In this document: piece after piece, positions 1 to 6,466 of the stretch | How positions within the stretch are numbered: position 1 is the stretch's first letter | Layout of the letters: each line of letters opens with the position of its first letter | Assembly (NCBI GenBank): GCA_934630445.1 | Contig: CAKTWY010000109.1 | Coordinates: 1-8,663, forward strand | Source of the DNA: an uncultured Eubacteriales bacterium | GTDB lineage: Bacteria > Bacillota > Clostridia > Oscillospirales > Butyricicoccaceae | DNA: 8,663 nucleotides | Direction: 5' to 3' | Notes under the pieces: model-generated | The model's database searches: none | What the model was told of the DNA's origin: nothing | What the model saw: the letters and a program-made list of their open reading frames with translations, nothing else | Translations under genes and position numbers: made by a program

Positions 1-12
1 ATCCGGCAGCTG

Positions 13-897
13 TCAGATCATGCCGATCTCGTGCAGATATTCGCGGTTCTTCTTGGAAAGCTCGAAGGACTCTTCCGGCTTTGCATGCGCCATATCCTGC
101 TCGACAACGCCGATGCCGTCAAAATTGACAGCCTCGAGCGCGCGCTTGAGTTCCTTAAAGTCGATAACGCCTTCGGAAAGCGGGCAGAACGGGCAGCCTT
201 CGTCTTCGCCCTCAGGGTCAGCGAGGCGGGCGGCAAGCGCCTTGGCGTCCGTGTTCTTGAAGTGCAGGAAGGGGATGCGCTCATGATGCTTTAAGAAGAA
301 GTCGATCGCCGTGCGGTCGCCGAAATCGGCGGTCTTGGCGTTATCAAGCTGATGGTGGCCGAAATCAAGGCAGAGCATGCAGCCGGACACTTCCATGAGG
401 TCGAGGATCTCCTCCTCGGTCTCGACGATGGAGCGGTCGTGCGGATGGTAAACGACCGTCACGCCGTAGCCTTTGGCAAATTCGACATAGTCCTTGATGA
501 TATTATAGTTCTTGAGGATGCGCGAGCGGGGCGCTTCGGCTTTGGCTTTGCGGCTTTTGCCGAACTTTGACTCATCCATCATGACGAGGTAGTGCACGTC
601 GAGGTCGCGCAGCAGCGAGCACAGGCTCGTCGCACGCTCGCGCACGTCTTCAAAGCTGGCCATCTCGTCGATCTCATAGCAGGCGGTGCCGGCACGGGCG
701 ACAAGACCGCGGGGGCCGAACTCACGGTCCAGCTCCGCCTTCGTGGTGGGAAGATACCCGACCGGGCCGAGCTCAATGCCGACGTAGCCGGAGGCAGCGG
801 CCATATCCATAAACACATTGGCCGGTGTATGCGAGGGCGAGCCGTCCGACCAGAATACGCCCCAGGAGCACGGGCAGGTTGCGATTTCTACTTTCAT
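13..897 (-). CDS. Sugar phosphate isomerase/epimerase, IolE-like TIM barrel (complete paralogue)
   Basis: A 294-residue protein of the xylose isomerase-like TIM-barrel (AP_endonuc_2) superfamily, which includes inosose dehydratase IolE and sugar epimerases. The N-terminal CPCSWGVFW resembles the SWGV motif of IolE proteins. Likely divalent-metal ligands at the family positions are Glu159 (in IVETEEE), Asp178 (LDFGHH), His212 (LHFKN) and Glu266 (VVEQD), so it looks catalytically intact. Length is normal for the family and no signal peptide is seen, so it should be cytosolic. The frame is open upstream to 951, but the Met at 897 is preferred because it starts the conserved first strand and has an AAGGAAGG site 6 nt upstream. 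It ends in TGA at 13-15. It lies 348 bp downstream of the MalG-type permease gene behind palindromes and may have its own transcript. Its C-terminal two thirds closely match the partial gene at 8139-8663. The exact substrate is unknown. Confidence 0.88.
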   Translation of the reverse strand: MKVEIATCPCSWGVFWSDGSPSHTPANVFMDMAAASGYVGIELGPVGYLPTTKAELDREFGPRGLVARAGTACYEIDEMASFEDVRERATSLCSLLRDLDVHYLVMMDESKFGKSRKAKAEAPRSRILKNYNIIKDYVEFAKGYGVTVVYHPHDRSIVETEEEILDLMEVSGCMLCLDFGHHQLDNAKTADFGDRTAIDFFLKHHERIPFLHFKNTDAKALAARLADPEGEDEGCPFCPLSEGVIDFKELKRALEAVNFDGIGVVEQDMAHAKPEESFELSKKNREYLHEIGMI

Positions 898-903
898 ACA
901 AAA

Positions 904-909
904 CCTTCC
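904..909 (-). promoter_or_regulatory. Ribosome binding site fixing the start at 897
   Basis: On the minus strand the sequence reads GGAAGG, within AAGGAAGG, 6 nt before the ATG at 897. No such site precedes the upstream in-frame ATG at 951. This decides in favour of the shorter protein. Confidence 0.75.
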
Positions 910-920
910 TTTCCAATCAT

Positions 921-943
921 CGGCAGAGCGCACGGCTCTGCCG
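921..943. other. Leader hairpin upstream of the isomerase gene
   Basis: A perfect 9-bp inverted repeat (CGGCAGAGC / GCTCTGCCG) with a 5-nt loop lies 23 nt upstream of the start codon at 897. No T-run follows on either strand, so it is not a typical terminator. It could be a leader structure or an operator; its role is unknown. Confidence 0.4.
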
Positions 944-959
944 CTTTCCAATGAAAATG

Positions 960-981
960 GGGCGGGGCGCGCGCCCCGCCC
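960..981. terminator. GC-rich palindrome, possible terminator
   Basis: A perfect 22-bp GC-only palindrome (GGGCGGGGCGC and its complement) centred between 970 and 971. On the minus strand it is followed by CATTTTCATT, a weak T-tract. It could end transcripts coming from the permease gene before the isomerase gene. The weak T-tract keeps confidence low. Confidence 0.35.
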
Positions 982-1043
982 AAGAAGACAAGTACCTTAT
1001 TTCAGCCCGGGCAAGCCCGGTTTGAAACGCCAGGACAATCTCC

Positions 1044-1060
1044 GCGCACAGACTGTGCGC
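1044..1060. repeat. 17-bp palindrome in intergenic region
   Basis: GCGCACAG and CTGTGCGC are exact inverted copies around a single A. The spacing is too tight for a full hairpin but has the form of a dimeric DNA-binding site. No other copy was noticed in the window, so an operator role is only a possibility. The neighbouring 1007-1020 holds a smaller inverted repeat, CCGGGC and GCCCGG. Confidence 0.35.
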
Positions 1061-1137
1061 CGGTTGCGTCCGCAGGTGCGTGAGGGTTTGCACGGCCTTG
1101 CGCGGGCGTGAGACGGGCAAACCGCCTCTCAAATCCC

Positions 1138-1168
1138 GTCAAAAGCGGAATTCACTTCCGCTTTTGAC
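1138..1168. terminator. Bidirectional intrinsic terminator candidate downstream of the permease operon
   Basis: A perfect 13-bp stem (GTCAAAAGCGGAA / TTCCGCTTTTGAC) closes a 5-nt loop. The A-run in one arm and T-run in the other give the standard A-tail, GC stem, T-tail shape on both strands. It lies 78 nt downstream of the MalG-type stop codon and well before the isomerase start at 897. It is the best candidate for the end of the transporter transcript. Confidence 0.55.
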
Positions 1169-1204
1169 ACCGCGATCGGATCTTTTCAAAATCTGATCCC
1201 CTCC

Positions 1205-1233
1205 GGGGTTGCCGGGGGGGTACCGGGCACCCC
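1205..1233. other. Hairpin just downstream of the MalG-type stop codon
   Basis: GGGGT and GCC (1205-1213) pair with GGC and ACCCC (1226-1233) with one bulged T, giving an 8-bp GC-rich stem. It begins 12 nt after the stop codon at 1246 in the direction of transcription. No T-run follows, so it is more likely an mRNA 3'-end or stability structure than a stand-alone terminator. Confidence 0.35.
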
Positions 1234-1245
1234 TTCGGCGATCTC

Positions 1246-2103
1246 TTATCCCTTGACCGAGCCGACGGTCATCGAGGAGACGACCTGCTCGTTAAAGATC
1301 GCGAAGACGACCAGCGACGGAACCGCGGCGATGGTGATGGCGGCGAACATCGCGGTGTAGTTGAAGCTGAACGTCGAGACAAAGTAGCTCAGCGAAAGCG
1401 GGAGCGTGCGGACATTGGTCGACGTGGTGAGAATAAGGGCGTAGTTGAATTCATTCCAGTTCTCGAGGAAGCGGAGAACCATGCACGTGGCGATGCCGGG
1501 CTTGGCGACGGGGAGGATGATCTGCAGGTAGGTGCGCATAAAGCCCGCGCCGTCGACCGCGGCGGATTCTTCCAGGTCGCGGGGGATGCCGGCGAAGAAG
1601 GAACGCATGATCATGAGCGTCATCGCAAGGCCGGTGCAGGAGTAGACGATCATGAGCGCGGCCTTGGTGTCGAGCAGGCCGAGGCGGTTGATCTGCATGT
1701 AGATCGGCTGGATCATCGCGGTCGCGGGGAGGACCATTGCGGTCATGAGAAGGCCGTAAAGGAAGCCCGAGCCCCTGAATTTGACGCGTGCGAAGATATA
1801 CGAGGCCATGGAGATGAGCATAACGCCGCAGACCATCGCCACGACGGCGATCTGAAGGCTGTTGAGGAAGAACTTGGGGATCGGCGTCATATCCAGCGCC
1901 TGCTTGTAGCCGCTCAGGTTGAACTCCGTCGGCCAGAACTGGCCGGAGAAAATCTGCTGGTTGGTCTTAAACGAGGAGAGGATGACCCAGAGTATGGGGA
2001 AGCACGTGATGAAAATGGCGCCGGCCATAACGAGATATTTGGCGACAATGGCGAGATATTTCACAAATTTGCTTGTTTCGCGAATTTTTCCAGTCTTTGC
2101 CAT
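1246..2103 (-). CDS. Carbohydrate ABC transporter permease, MalG family
   Basis: A 285-residue inner-membrane permease of the binding-protein-dependent (COG0395, MalG-type) family, forming half of the sugar channel with the permease encoded at 2108-2986. About six hydrophobic segments are visible, near residues 24-42, 83-104, 112-132, 147-169, 203-226 and 250-270. The cytoplasmic ATPase-contacting EAA loop is clear at residues 178-198, with EESAAVDGA followed by ILP. The C-terminal segment LPLSLSYFVS through MFAAITIAAVPSLVVF is typical of the family. Length is normal. The start has GGGGGAGGCG just upstream, inside the end of the preceding gene, 4 bp away, which indicates translational coupling. 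No matching ATPase gene is present, so a shared MsmX-type ATPase elsewhere is likely. Substrate not determined. Confidence 0.93.
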   Translation of the reverse strand: MAKTGKIRETSKFVKYLAIVAKYLVMAGAIFITCFPILWVILSSFKTNQQIFSGQFWPTEFNLSGYKQALDMTPIPKFFLNSLQIAVVAMVCGVMLISMASYIFARVKFRGSGFLYGLLMTAMVLPATAMIQPIYMQINRLGLLDTKAALMIVYSCTGLAMTLMIMRSFFAGIPRDLEESAAVDGAGFMRTYLQIILPVAKPGIATCMVLRFLENWNEFNYALILTTSTNVRTLPLSLSYFVSTFSFNYTAMFAAITIAAVPSLVVFAIFNEQVVSSMTVGSVKG

Positions 2104-2107
2104 ACCG

Positions 2108-2986
2108 TTACGCCTCCCCCTTGTTGGTCTTCATCAGGCGGTTGATAATCTGCATGATGATGATGCCGAGGATGATGATGAACACGCCCATGGTGTTCGC
2201 GTAACCGTAGTTGTTCTCGAGCATCGCGGTTTTATAAAGGTACAGCGCCAGGTTCGTGGTGTGCGTACCGGGGCCGCCGTTTGTAGTCATATAAATAAGC
2301 GGGAACATGGTGAGCATATAGGTCGCGCCCATGATCATTGTGGTCGCGATCGTCTCCTTTGCCATGGGAAGGGCGATATACCAGTCGACCTGGAAGGCGT
2401 TCGCGCCTTCGACCTTGGCAGCCTCGAACATATCCTGCGGAATGGAGAGGAGGCTTGCAAGGACGAGTGTGCAGGTGTAGCCTGCATAGAGGAACCAGGT
2501 CATCATGACCGCCCAGAACGCGGTATCCGTGTTGAAGAGCCAGTTGGTCTGGAACTGCTCAAGGCCGATCCAGCCGAGGAACTGGTTGACGAGGCCATAC
2601 TCCGCGTTGTACAGCTGCATCCAAATCAGCGCGATCGCGGAGGAGGCGATGATGTTCGGAGACATGTAAGCCGTGCGGACAAACTTCCAGCCCCTGGGCT
2701 TACGGTAAAGGATGAGCGCCATCATAACGCCGATGGCGATGTGGAAGAACACGTGCAGCACAAGCCATGCCGCAGTATTCTTCAAAGCGACGACGAAGGT
2801 CGGGTCCTTGGTAAAGAGGTCGATGTAGTTCTGCAGTCCAATGAACGTCACACCCTTCGCGGTGAGCTTGTACTCGGTAAAGGACGTCGCGACCACCGTA
2901 CATAAGGGAATGGCATACTGGAACAGGAACATCACGCAGACAGGCGCCAGGAAAATCGGCACCCACTTTTTGTAGCTTTTTTGCAT
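2108..2986 (-). CDS. Carbohydrate ABC transporter permease, MalF family
   Basis: A 292-residue inner-membrane permease of the COG1175 (MalF/UgpA-type) family, partner of the permease encoded at 1246-2103. An N-terminal transmembrane segment (about 9-31) is followed by more, near 68-93, 106-123, 157-181, 211-231 and 263-283. The EAA loop lies at residues 188-207 (FEAAKVEGA ending in ALP). The later TNGGPG motif at about 235-240 is a family signature, followed by LALYLYKTA. Length is normal. An AAGGCGG site stands just upstream of the ATG at 2986. The gene is separated by 294 bp from the binding-protein gene, an unusually long gap with stable hairpins. It ends 4 bp before the MalG-type gene. 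Confidence 0.93.
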   Translation of the reverse strand: MQKSYKKWVPIFLAPVCVMFLFQYAIPLCTVVATSFTEYKLTAKGVTFIGLQNYIDLFTKDPTFVVALKNTAAWLVLHVFFHIAIGVMMALILYRKPRGWKFVRTAYMSPNIIASSAIALIWMQLYNAEYGLVNQFLGWIGLEQFQTNWLFNTDTAFWAVMMTWFLYAGYTCTLVLASLLSIPQDMFEAAKVEGANAFQVDWYIALPMAKETIATTMIMGATYMLTMFPLIYMTTNGGPGTHTTNLALYLYKTAMLENNYGYANTMGVFIIILGIIIMQIINRLMKTNKGEA

Positions 2987-3280
2987 ATTACCGCCTTTTC
3001 CCCGGCAGCAGATTTTGCACCGCCTGGCCGGCGCCGGTACGGACAGGCTGTTTTCTATGGATCAATCCCTTGCGGGAGATTGCGCTGGAAAAGCGGCCGG
3101 CAGTGCGCGCGGCCATACGGCCCGGAGCTGTTTGTGGGTTGCGGAGCATCGCTCCGGGCGCAGAAGCCAGCTTCTGCCAGAAAGAGCGCTTCCTGCCTTC
3201 CGTTTGAGGGAGCCCTGAGAAAGAACCTCTCAGGGCTCCCAAAACGGTCGGGTTATTGGAAGGATTGGAAAGCAGCTTGA
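2987..3280. other. Intergenic region with several hairpins inside the transporter operon
   Basis: This 294-bp stretch between the binding-protein and permease genes has no credible coding frame. It carries several inverted repeats: CGGAGC/GCTCCG at 3142-3156, GCAGAAG/CTTCTGC at 3160-3177, and the 13-bp stem at 3208-3240. No clear promoter could be picked out for the permease genes. It probably sets a difference in level between the binding protein and the permeases by RNA processing or partial termination. Confidence 0.5.
3208..3240. terminator. Strong stem-loop downstream of the binding-protein gene
   Basis: A perfect 13-bp stem (GGGAGCCCTGAGA / TCTCAGGGCTCCC) with a 7-nt loop lies 40 nt downstream of the binding-protein stop. 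In the direction of transcription it is followed by TCAAACGG, without a T-run, so it may be an attenuator or a 3'-exonuclease barrier rather than a full terminator. E. coli malE-malF has a comparable arrangement in which intergenic REP hairpins favour the binding protein; the functional parallel here is an inference. Confidence 0.55.
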
Positions 3281-4627
3281 TCAGTTCTTCGCAGCGGCGG
3301 CCGTAAGGGCGGACGCAAAGTCTTCAGCGGTGCACTTGCCCTCGGCAAAGAGCGCGAGCTGAGCGGACATTTCGCTGTCGATGTTGTCATAGAAGCGCGT
3401 GCCGAGCGTTACGATGCTCTTGCCGTTTGCCTTCTGGTTCAGGATATCGTAGAGGAGCGGATTCGACTCGCCAAGCGACTCGGGGATCTCGGCGATCGGG
3501 GAAGCGGGCAGCAGGCCGCACACTTCGAGGTTCTTCTCCTGCGTCTCTTTGCTGGTCCAGTGCTTGATCATCGCGATACCGGCTTCGACTTCCTTATCGC
3601 CCTGGCCGGTGACCATAAAGCCCACGCCCGGGCTGGAGATGTACACATCGTTCGGATAGAGCGCGATGCCGACCTTGGCGAGGAACTCCTCGCTGCCGCC
3701 CATGGAAGGATCAGTAAAGGAGCCGATCATCCAGGTGCCGTTGGCCATCATAGCGGTGTTGCCGGAGATGAAGTTGTTGGCAGCGTTCTCATACATGCCG
3801 CCGACAGCGTCCTTGGTGGTGTAGCCGTTGGAGAAGACCTTCTGGACTTCGTTCAGGCCGCCGATGAAGGGCGCAACGTTAAAGTCGTCGATCTTGGTGA
3901 TGCCGTTCATGAATTCCATGCCGCCGTCCTGCGCCGCGATCATGTTGGCAAGCCACAGGTTGGTGACCCAGCCGCCGTCGCCGGTCTGCATGGACATCGG
4001 GGTGATGCCGGCAGCCTTCAGCTTCTCGCAGATGGCCCAGAACTCATCCCACGTTTTCGCAGGACCTTCGATGCCGGCCTTCTGGAAGAGCTCTTTGTTG
4101 TAGTAGTAGCCGATGAGCTGGCCTTCGTTGGGAACCGCGCAGATCACGCCGTCGCGGGTGTTGAACTCAAGGCCGATCTCGGTGAAGTTCTTCGCCCACT
4201 CCGCATCCTCTTCGAGGTAGGGCTTCAGGTCGGTGACAAGGCCCTGGGCAAACGCCGCGTCGACAAGGCCGTCGGCATAGACCATCGCCGGCATCTGCTT
4301 GGAGGCGATGAGGGTCTTCATCTTGTCCATGTAGTTCTGGTCGCCAGGAACTTCTTCCACTTCGATCTTGTACTGGCCCTTATACTTCTCGTTAAAGGTC
4401 TCTACCATGGAAGCATTGGCCGGAGCGGAGGAGTTCGAGCCAATCTGATGGGTCGGGTACTTGATGATATACTCCCCGCCCTCAGTGGGGGTTTCGGACG
4501 GGGTGTTGGACGGGGTCTCAGAAGGGGTGTTGGACGGGGTTTCCGGGGTGGTGTTCTGCTGCGAGCAGCCTGCGAACATCGCGCAGACCATAAGCGCCGC
4601 GAGCAGAAGTGCTAATGCCTTTTTCAT
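3281..4627 (-). CDS. Sugar ABC transporter substrate-binding lipoprotein
   Basis: A 448-residue extracellular solute-binding protein of the COG1653 sugar family. It begins MKKALALLLAALMVCAMFAGC: basic N-terminus, hydrophobic core and a lipobox ending in Cys21, so it should be anchored in the outer face of the membrane. A Thr/Pro/Ser/Glu-rich linker with two copies of ETPSNTPS follows, then the binding domain from about residue 50. Family-like features include NYMDKMKTLIAS, YADGLVDAAFAQGLVTDLKPYL, GYYYNKELFQKAGI with TWDEFWAICEKLKAAGITP, and NGTWMIGSF. The open frame reaches 4696, but the Met at 4627 is chosen because it starts the signal peptide and has AGGAGTG upstream. It is the first gene of the importer, preceded by an AT-rich promoter region. 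The ligand cannot be told from sequence. Confidence 0.93.
   Translation of the reverse strand: MKKALALLLAALMVCAMFAGCSQQNTTPETPSNTPSETPSNTPSETPTEGGEYIIKYPTHQIGSNSSAPANASMVETFNEKYKGQYKIEVEEVPGDQNYMDKMKTLIASKQMPAMVYADGLVDAAFAQGLVTDLKPYLEEDAEWAKNFTEIGLEFNTRDGVICAVPNEGQLIGYYYNKELFQKAGIEGPAKTWDEFWAICEKLKAAGITPMSMQTGDGGWVTNLWLANMIAAQDGGMEFMNGITKIDDFNVAPFIGGLNEVQKVFSNGYTTKDAVGGMYENAANNFISGNTAMMANGTWMIGSFTDPSMGGSEEFLAKVGIALYPNDVYISSPGVGFMVTGQGDKEVEAGIAMIKHWTSKETQEKNLEVCGLLPASPIAEIPESLGESNPLLYDILNQKANGKSIVTLGTRFYDNIDSEMSAQLALFAEGKCTAEDFASALTAAAAKN
4496..4543 (-). repeat. Two tandem 24-bp units coding for the lipoprotein linker
   Basis: Two in-frame copies encode ETPSNTPS ETPSNTPS directly after the lipidated N-terminus. 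The nucleotides are nearly identical between units (for example TTGGACGGGGT in both on the plus strand), which is prone to slippage. The linker likely holds the binding domain away from the cell wall. Confidence 0.7.
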
Positions 4628-4633
4628 AATGTC

Positions 4634-4639
4634 ACTCCT
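4634..4639 (-). promoter_or_regulatory. Ribosome binding site fixing the start at 4627
   Basis: AGGAGT on the minus strand, 6 nt before the ATG at 4627. This places the start at the signal peptide rather than at the upstream in-frame Met at 4696. Confidence 0.8.
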
Positions 4640-4877
4640 GTCTAAAATTTGTGGGGTTTCATACTCCGCATCTCTATTCTGCCACAAATCTTTCATTTTT
4701 CAATGGAATGAATGAACCAAGGCATAACTATAATGACCAAACGCACAGTCTTTTTTTACAAGTCGATTTGTGCACTTTGGGAAATATCATAATTTTTTTG
4801 CTTTTTCTAGGATTTATTTGATATTTATCAGTCTTTTTTGTCTGGTTTAAACAAATTACAATTTTTATTTTGGCAGC

Positions 4878-4905
4878 ACTATAAAACTCGCACAAATCCG
4901 GACAA
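4878..4905 (-). promoter_or_regulatory. Sigma-70/SigA-type promoter candidate
   Basis: On the minus strand, -35 TTGTCC (4900-4905) and -10 TATAGT (4878-4883) are separated by 16 bp. The matches are four of six and five of six to consensus. It would give a leader of about 240 nt for the binding-protein gene, into which the other motifs of the island would fall. Other promoters in this AT-rich stretch are possible. Confidence 0.35.
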
Positions 4906-4930
4906 TAAAATATCACAAAATATACATGCC

Positions 4931-5211
4931 TGCTTTACAAAACCGACATTTTTCGGCGCTGTGCGGTCAACCCGGGCGGCTGCCAATCCCCGCCGCCACC
5001 GGCGGGGCACAGCATGCGAAGAAAAACAGTCTTATTTTGCCTATCTGGAAAATCATGCGCCGCAAAGGCGGGCGCGGATACGGAAATGCGCGGCGGCTGC
5101 CCGCCGGGCGAAGCGCGTACGGAGCAATAAAAAACAGCGCCGAAGCGCTGTTTTTGCATTTTCGCACCGGAACGGCGCCCTTGGCGGGGGCAGCGCTTCC
5201 GCCACGCGCGT
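4931..5211. other. Gene-free GC-rich spacer between the YitT gene and the transporter promoter
   Basis: No gene is supported here. It contains an 8-bp GC-rich hairpin (CCCCGCCG / CGGCGGGG, loop CCAC) at 4988-5007 and the terminator at 5130-5155. A 39-codon open frame starting at 5014 on the plus strand lacks a convincing ribosome site and was not called. Confidence 0.5.
5130..5155 (-). terminator. Intrinsic terminator of the YitT-family gene, UUCG loop
   Basis: On the minus strand the stem is AAAAACAGCGC, loop TTCG, GCGCTGTTTTT, followed by a further T. The C(UUCG)G loop is an unusually stable RNA tetraloop, and the stem merges into a run of Us. It lies 56 nt after the stop codon at 5212. 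The A-run and T-run flanks mean it could also work on the plus strand. Confidence 0.85.
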
Positions 5212-6090
5212 TCAGAGGTGCTTTTTGTAGTTGCCCGCGATGGAAACGCCCTCTTTCACGGTGACGAACGCGTCGGGGTCGATCGCGCGCAGGATGCGCT
5301 TTAATTCGCGCACCTCGTACTTGGACATAATCGTATACAGGATCGTCGCCTGCTCGCCGGTATAGCAGCCCTCGCCGTTCCAGACGGTGGCGGAGCGCAT
5401 CAGCTCTTTGGTAATGGCTGCGCGAATCTCAGGAATGCCGCGCCTGGCGATGATAAACACTTCGACGTTGACGTTCTGCGTATGGGTGCGGTCGATGAAC
5501 AGCGCCTGCACGGTGGTGTAGATGAGGGAGTATATGACGACGGTGATATCAAACATAAAAAGGCACACGCCGTAAATAACGGCGTTGATGCCAATGGCGA
5601 TCTTGCCCACGCTTGCGTCGGGCGATTTTTTGGCCAGATACACGCCGAGGATATCAAGCCCTCCGCCCGCTGAGCCGGCGCGCAGCGTCACGCCGACGCC
5701 GTAGCCGGTGATGATGCCGCCGATGAGGCAGCTGGTGAGCATTTCGCCGACAATGGGCTCTTTCGGGATCGGGATGAGGAGCATAAAGACGCTCTGCATC
5801 GTGACGCACACGAGCGTTTTGGCAAAAAAAAGTTTACCCATTGAGCGGAAAGCCAGGAAAAAAAGCGGAATGTTGATCACGTAGATGATGATGCCGGAGA
5901 TATCGAACGGAAGCGTCAGATGAAACGTCTGCTTCAGCGCCGCGGCGATAATCTGCCCCAGGCCCACCACGCCGCCGTTGTAGAGGTTGACCGGAACGAT
6001 AAAGAGGTTGAAGCCGAATGTGAACAGGAAGATGCCCCACACGGCCATTACAAAGCGGCGGATCTCCGGTTTCATTTTTTCGATGGACAT
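5212..6090 (-). CDS. YitT-family membrane protein (DUF161 + DUF2179)
   Basis: A 292-residue integral membrane protein of the YitT family, common in Firmicutes, with no firmly established general function. Residues 10-200 hold about five hydrophobic segments (near 12-34, 42-52 with a break, 64-82, 94-107, 119-135, 166-195) with the family's conserved NGGVVGLGQI (38-47) and TLRAGSAGGGLDILG (135-149). Residues about 236-290 form the soluble DUF2179 domain (NGEGCYTGEQATILYT, KYEVRELKRILRAIDPDAFV). Length is normal. A strong AAAGGAGC site lies upstream of the ATG at 6090, and the gene ends in TGA with a terminator soon after. The repeat field lies directly upstream, and no clear promoter was identified. 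It seems to be a stand-alone gene rather than a functional part of the sugar locus. Confidence 0.93.
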   Translation of the reverse strand: MSIEKMKPEIRRFVMAVWGIFLFTFGFNLFIVPVNLYNGGVVGLGQIIAAALKQTFHLTLPFDISGIIIYVINIPLFFLAFRSMGKLFFAKTLVCVTMQSVFMLLIPIPKEPIVGEMLTSCLIGGIITGYGVGVTLRAGSAGGGLDILGVYLAKKSPDASVGKIAIGINAVIYGVCLFMFDITVVIYSLIYTTVQALFIDRTHTQNVNVEVFIIARRGIPEIRAAITKELMRSATVWNGEGCYTGEQATILYTIMSKYEVRELKRILRAIDPDAFVTVKEGVSIAGNYKKHL

Positions 6091-6152
6091 AAAAATTGCT
6101 CCTTTTCAGAGATGGCCCGGACCGGGAACGGAGGGCGGAGAGTTATCATTCT

Positions 6153-6207
6153 GGGGCAAAACTGTGACTGCCGCCGGGGGAGGGAGAAAGGAAGCGTTTT
6201 GCGGAGG
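6153..6207. repeat. Structured repeat A, copy 1 (short, degenerate)
   Basis: GGGCAAAACTGTGAC at the left and GTTTTGCGGAGGAG at the right match copy 2 at 6235-6350. The outer GCAAAAC / GTTTTGC stem is kept, but the next pairs and the inner CTGCC/GGCAG hairpin are decayed. The tail seen in the two longer copies is missing. Confidence 0.65.
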
Positions 6208-6234
6208 AGAAGCACAGCGCCGAGCAGCGACGCA

Positions 6235-6350
6235 GGGGCAAAACTGTGACCACTGCCGGGGGCAGAGAAAGGGAGCAGTTTTGCGGAGGAGCGAAGGAGC
6301 GGAAGGAGCCTGCATAGGCGACGCGCCGCGACTATCTCGACGAGTGGGCA
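6235..6350. repeat. Structured repeat A, copy 2 (full length)
   Basis: About 116 bp. The outer stem GCAAAACTGT (6238-6247) pairs with GCAGTTTTGC (6275-6284); inside it CTGCC/GGCAG (6253-6265) forms a hairpin with a GGG loop. A tail follows with a second hairpin GCCT-GCAT-AGGC (6308-6319) and CTCGACGAG near the end. Compared with copy 3 at 6700-6817, several stem pairs change on both sides at once, which suggests selection or descent with a folded structure. No protein is encoded. Confidence 0.75.
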
Positions 6351-6354
6351 GAAG

Positions 6355-6466
6355 CCCGTATGTAGGAGAGCGTGTTCCGGCAGCATGCTGTTCTACGGAC
6401 GGGATCCTTCGCTGACGCTCAGGATGACAGGTACTCTGTCATTCTGAGGCTGTGAGGCCGAAGAAT
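6355..6466. repeat. Repeat B, unit 1
   Basis: A 112-bp unit made of two hairpins. In the first, CCCGT and GTAG (6355-6365) pair with CTAC and ACGGG (6393-6403) around a variable core holding CAGCATGCTG. In the second, CTCAGGATGACAG (6418-6430) pairs along all 13 positions, one a G-U, with CTGTCATTCTGAG (6436-6448). It ends in GGCCGAAGAATC before the next unit. It follows directly on A copy 2. Confidence 0.75.

Larger units (their letters stand above)
4628..4930 (-). promoter_or_regulatory. AT-rich promoter and operator island of the transporter operon
   Basis: This region is strikingly AT-rich compared with its GC-rich surroundings and holds no credible gene. It contains GATTTGTG three times (minus strand at 4683-4690 and 4891-4898, plus strand at 4765-4772), an 11-bp direct repeat CAGTCTTTTTT at 4746-4756 and 4829-4839, the palindrome TGATATTTATCA at 4819-4830, and GTTTAAAC at 4845-4852. 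These are candidate binding sites for a sugar-responsive regulator, none matching a site I can name. A second weak -10-like element, TATAGT, sits at 4727-4732 without a good -35. Confidence 0.55.

Noticed and set aside
1919..2905. 328-codon plus-strand open frame opposite the permease genes
   Set aside because: It overlaps two clear permease genes and reads as low-complexity His/Asp/Glu/Arg-rich protein, typical of antisense frames.
3560..4615. 351-codon plus-strand open frame opposite the binding-protein gene
   Set aside because: It is the mirror of a well-supported lipoprotein gene; the translated sequence is rich in Gly, Val, Asp and His in the way shadow frames of GC-rich genes are, and it shows no recognisable domain.
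4628..4870. Riboswitch in the long leader of the binding-protein gene
   Set aside because: I could not recognise any known aptamer core, and the AT-rich leader has no terminator-antiterminator pair that stands out.
4728..4916. 62-codon minus-strand frame in the AT-rich island
   Set aside because: It falls in the promoter region, has an AT-driven Lys/Ile/Asn composition and no Shine-Dalgarno site.
5014..5133. 39-codon plus-strand frame next to the terminator
   Set aside because: No convincing ribosome site or promoter, and it ends inside the terminator stem region; chance is a sufficient explanation.
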